DNA of 36,616 nt from Hyphomicrobiales bacterium (GTDB lineage Bacteria > Pseudomonadota > Alphaproteobacteria > Rhizobiales > Beijerinckiaceae). The notes under the pieces are model-generated. The model worked only from the letters and a program-made list of their open reading frames with translations. It was not told the origin of the DNA and made no database searches. Below are positions 34,789-36,616 of the stretch, one piece after another. Every line of letters starts with the position of its first letter. Position 1 is the first letter of the stretch. The DNA is taken from assembly GCA_025356415.1 (NCBI GenBank), contig JANXTB010000371.1, forward strand, positions 1 through 36,616, read 5' to 3'. The translations under genes were made by a program, and so were the position numbers.

Positions 34789-35144
34789 TCGTTATCCTCG
34801 CTTTTGCCGCTGGACGCGCCAACGTTCTTCGCACTTGCGGCGGCAGGGCCGTCGAGCGCGTTGAGAAGATCGAGAAAGCGATCGGGGATGGGCTGGTTGA
34901 GCACGTCGTCATAGACCGACTTCAACTGCCGTTCGATATAGGTCTTCACATTTGGCCCGGTTTTGACGCCGCCGCCCTCAATGACCTGCATGTTTTCGGC
35001 TCGCGACTGTGTTTCGCCCAAGGATTGGCCCTGTGCACGAGGCGCCGCGGCGGAAGCAGGCGCGACGCGACCACCCACCGGCCGAACCGCGGGCCGGGCG
35101 GATATCGCGCTCGGCTTCTTCCTCGTCCCGGTTTTATCGTCCAT
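34785..35144 (-). CDS. nepR: Anti-sigma factor NepR
   Basis: NepR binds EcfG in unstressed cells. The conserved core is YIERQLKSVYDDVLNQPIPD (69-88) followed by RFLDLLNAL. The protein has 119 residues, about twice the roughly 60 of typical NepR. The extra part is a long disordered N-terminus rich in Ala, Pro and Arg plus a 20-residue tail. The ATG has ggagggg at 6 bases. It overlaps ecfG by four bases, which keeps the anti-sigma and sigma levels linked. Confidence 0.93.
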   Translation of the reverse strand: MDDKTGTRKKPSAISARPAVRPVGGRVAPASAAAPRAQGQSLGETQSRAENMQVIEGGGVKTGPNVKTYIERQLKSVYDDVLNQPIPDRFLDLLNALDGPAAASAKNVGASSGKSEDNE

Positions 35145-35225
35145 ACATTACCCCTCCAGCGCCGGATGGCCGTCCGGCCTGTACCAATCGCCGCGCCCCA
35201 TCTACTCTGCGGCGATCCTGGCGAC

Positions 35226-35251
35226 AACGCCCCTTGCATCGCTTTGGTTCC
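35226..35251 (-). promoter_or_regulatory. EcfG-type promoter for nepR-ecfG
   Basis: On the minus strand GGAAC (35251-35247) and CGTT (35229-35226) are 17 bases apart, a perfect match to the EcfG consensus. Transcription would begin about 80 bases before the nepR start, which gives positive feedback of the stress response. Confidence 0.85.
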
Positions 35252-35261
35252 GATAGGGACT

Positions 35262-35286
35262 GGAACCAAACGGCGTTTTCAGGGTT
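35262..35286 (+). promoter_or_regulatory. EcfG-type promoter for phyR
   Basis: GGAAC (35262-35266) is followed after 16 bases by GGTT (35283-35286), one base off the consensus CGTT. It lies 44 bases before the phyR start. The -35 elements of the two divergent promoters are only 10 bases apart. Confidence 0.7.
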
Positions 35287-35329
35287 AAATGGACCTAAGC
35301 TCTGCGGTTTTTTTTTAGGGGCGTCAAGC

Positions 35330-36151
35330 ATGTCGGTTTCCCAAGCGATCTCCTCGCACATCCCTTACCTGCGCCGGTTCGCCCGCGCCCTTTCGGGGAG
35401 CCAGGCTGGAGGCGACGCCTATGTTCTTGCTACCCTTGAGGCAATCGTAACAGACCCCTCCGCGTTCCAGCCCAATGCAGATGTTCGCACGGCGTTGTAT
35501 CGCGTTTTTCTGAAGGTCTGGGGCTCGATGCCCGTCAATGCGCATACCGACAATGGCGCGGGCCTTCCCGATGAGGAAGGCGCCCGGCGCAACCTCGATG
35601 CGATTTCGTTGCGCCCGCGAATCGCCTTCCTGCTTTCCTCGCTCGAAGGTTTCGAGACCGCCGAAGTTGCGCGCGCGCTCGATTGCTCGCCCGGTGAGGC
35701 CGCCACGCTGATCGACGCAGCCGGCAAGGAAATCGCCGACCAGATTCGCACGGATGTTCTGATCATCGAAGACGAGCCTTTCATTGCGCTCGACCTGCAG
35801 ACGCTGGTGGAAGAACTCGGCCACCATGTTGTCGGCATTGCGCGCACGCACAAGGAAGCGGTGAAGACCATCGAGGGCAAGCGCCCCGGCCTCATCCTCG
35901 CCGACATTCAGCTGGCCGACGGCTCGTCGGGCCTTGAAGCCGTGAACCAGATTCTTGGCGCCATGGAAGTGCCGGTTATTTTCATCACCGCTTATCCGGA
36001 GCGTTTCCTCACCGGCCAGCCTCCGGAGCCGGCGTTCCTGATCACCAAGCCGTTCGGCGTCGACTCGCTGAAGGCCGTCATCAGCCAGGCGTTGTTCTTC
36101 GATCGCCGCTCGCGCCGCGCCGCGACGGGACGCAGCGAAGCGGTTTCGTAA
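35330..36151 (+). CDS. phyR: Stress response regulator PhyR
   Basis: PhyR is the sigma-mimic response regulator that, when phosphorylated, sequesters NepR. Residues 1-138 are the ECF-sigma-like domain. Residues 142-258 are the receiver with E147-D148, phospho-acceptor D192 in LILADIQLADG, T220 and K240 in LITKPFG. The 273 residues are close to the family norm. The start ATG has agggg at 8 bases, and the longer open frame upstream crosses nepR and both promoters. No cognate histidine kinase is in the window. Confidence 0.96.
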   Translation: MSVSQAISSHIPYLRRFARALSGSQAGGDAYVLATLEAIVTDPSAFQPNADVRTALYRVFLKVWGSMPVNAHTDNGAGLPDEEGARRNLDAISLRPRIAFLLSSLEGFETAEVARALDCSPGEAATLIDAAGKEIADQIRTDVLIIEDEPFIALDLQTLVEELGHHVVGIARTHKEAVKTIEGKRPGLILADIQLADGSSGLEAVNQILGAMEVPVIFITAYPERFLTGQPPEPAFLITKPFGVDSLKAVISQALFFDRRSRRAATGRSEAVS

Positions 36152-36177
36152 CGCGCTTCTCTTTTTTCAGCAGACAT

Positions 36178-36206
36178 AAAAAAAGCCCCGGCACGCCGGG
36201 GCTTTT
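36178..36206. terminator. Bidirectional intrinsic terminator after phyR
   Basis: A GC stem gccccggc/gccggggc is flanked by an A run on the left and tttt on the right. It separates phyR from the convergent small membrane protein gene and can stop both. Confidence 0.9.
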
Positions 36207-36227
36207 CTCGTTGGGGCCGGAGCCTGC

Positions 36228-36386
36228 TTACAGACGTCCCGTCACCAACAAGATGATGATGATGATCACCACGACGCCGAGAATGCCGGACGGTCCATAG
36301 CCCCATCCGCGGCTGTGAGGCCAGCTCGGAATCGCGCCGAGCAGCAGAAGAATCAGGATAATGAGCAGAATGGTGCCGAGAGTCAT
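36228..36386 (-). CDS. Small DUF3309-type membrane peptide
   Basis: The product has 52 residues: a hydrophobic helix (MTLGTILLIILILLLLGAIP, 1-20), a polar hinge PSWPHSRGWGYGPSG, and a second hydrophobic run (ILGVVVIIIIILLVTG) ending RL. This fits the DUF3309 family of tiny two-helix proteins. The ATG has aaggag 6 bases before it; the frame further upstream is not needed. A perfect EcfG promoter lies about 80 bases upstream, so it is probably induced by general stress. The biochemical role is unknown. Confidence 0.9.
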   Translation of the reverse strand: MTLGTILLIILILLLLGAIPSWPHSRGWGYGPSGILGVVVIIIIILLVTGRL

Positions 36387-36463
36387 TTGTATCTCCTTGG
36401 GCCTTTCGCCCGTTTGGGCGATTTGCAAGCGAGGACCAGCTTGGCCATTCGCCTCGAACCATC

Positions 36464-36489
36464 AACGCATTGTGAAGAAATAATGTTCC
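36464..36489 (-). promoter_or_regulatory. EcfG-type promoter for the DUF3309 gene
   Basis: On the minus strand GGAAC (36489-36485), 17 bases, then CGTT (36467-36464) is an exact consensus match. It places the small membrane peptide in the general stress regulon encoded next door. Confidence 0.8.
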
Positions 36490-36500
36490 ACAGCGAAGTT

Positions 36501-36530
36501 CGTCATTGCGAACACGGCGACGCAATCCAG
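36501..36530 (-). repeat. REP-like repeat, short degenerate copy
   Basis: The cgtcattgcg...gcaatcca ends are kept, but the centre is shortened and changed (aacacggcgac). It lies just upstream of the EcfG promoter of the small membrane protein. Confidence 0.65.
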
Positions 36531-36540
36531 GAAAACGCGC

Positions 36541-36578
36541 AAAGAAAAACCCGCAACGGCAGGGGCGGCCATTGCGGG
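36541..36578 (-). terminator. Minus-strand terminator of a gene beyond the right edge
   Basis: The arms cccgcaa (36550-36556) and ttgcggg (36572-36578) pair across a GC-rich centre and are followed on the minus strand by tttttcttt. It would end a minus-strand gene that enters from the right. Confidence 0.6.
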
Positions 36579-36588
36579 CTTGGTGCGC

Positions 36589-36615
36589 TCAAGCAGGTTC
36601 GGGAGGGGGTCGAAC
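36589..36615 (-). CDS. Possible 3' end of a gene cut by the window edge
   Basis: A minus-strand frame reads VRPPPEPA and then stops, directly before the terminator at 36541-36578. Eight residues are too few to identify a family, and the frame is chosen only from its position relative to the terminator. Confidence 0.25.
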   Translation of the reverse strand, partial: VRPPPEPA

Positions 36616-36616
36616 A

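Overview
The window is GC-rich DNA from an alphaproteobacterium, most likely of the order Hyphomicrobiales (Rhizobiales). Three things point there: a GcrA cell-cycle regulator with GANTC (CcrM methylation) sites upstream, the alphaproteobacterial PhyR-NepR-EcfG general stress response locus, and repeated short palindromes of the type cgtcattgcgag...gcaatcca. I cannot name the genus. No tRNA, rRNA, CRISPR array, insertion sequence or phage gene was found, so this looks like chromosomal DNA.

Left part (1-11.5 kb). A minus-strand gene set runs from an EutA-like ATPase with His-rich ends (8564) through a two-domain ABC permease and its PotA/FbpC-type ATPase to two adjacent, about 70% identical bicupins and an MFS transporter. 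A second EutA-like gene, followed by a proline iminopeptidase, is transcribed the other way. There is no ethanolamine ammonia-lyase (EutBC) and no substrate-binding protein. This is a candidate for an undescribed uptake/enzyme-reactivation system. The divergent gap holds a hairpin-rich segment with an intrinsic terminator. Repeat hairpins and a terminator separate the last genes of the set.

Middle (11.5-19.5 kb). Going leftward from a good sigma70-type promoter and a structured leader at 16.5 kb: argD (TTG start), argF, hslO (Hsp33) and an SsuBC/TauBC-type ABC transporter without a binding protein. To the right come gcrA, a soluble PhoR-like histidine kinase, and a PPK2 polyphosphate kinase transcribed divergently from the kinase.

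Right-middle (19.4-30 kb). Membrane proteins (an MprF-type UPF0104 protein and a large YfhO-like protein) lie beside ribA (GTP cyclohydrolase II). A stand-alone RibD-type reductase and a cytochrome b561 are divergent from ribA. Next is a compact minus-strand operon: BchC-like dehydrogenase, a 6-pyruvoyltetrahydropterin-synthase-like protein without the usual catalytic residues, a GT4 glycosyltransferase and a class I methyltransferase. Together with ribA and the reductase this could make a modified, perhaps glycosylated, pterin or pyrimidine. That pathway is inference.

Right end (28.9-36.6 kb). A short OpgH-type glucan glucosyltransferase is translationally coupled to an unrecognised secreted protein, followed by a DUF1624 acyltransferase-like membrane protein with a Cys-rich tail. 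fumC is next. Then comes the general stress response module: nepR-ecfG and phyR are divergent, each behind an EcfG-type promoter (GGAAC-N16/17-(C/G)GTT). A 52-residue DUF3309-type membrane peptide has a perfect promoter of the same class.
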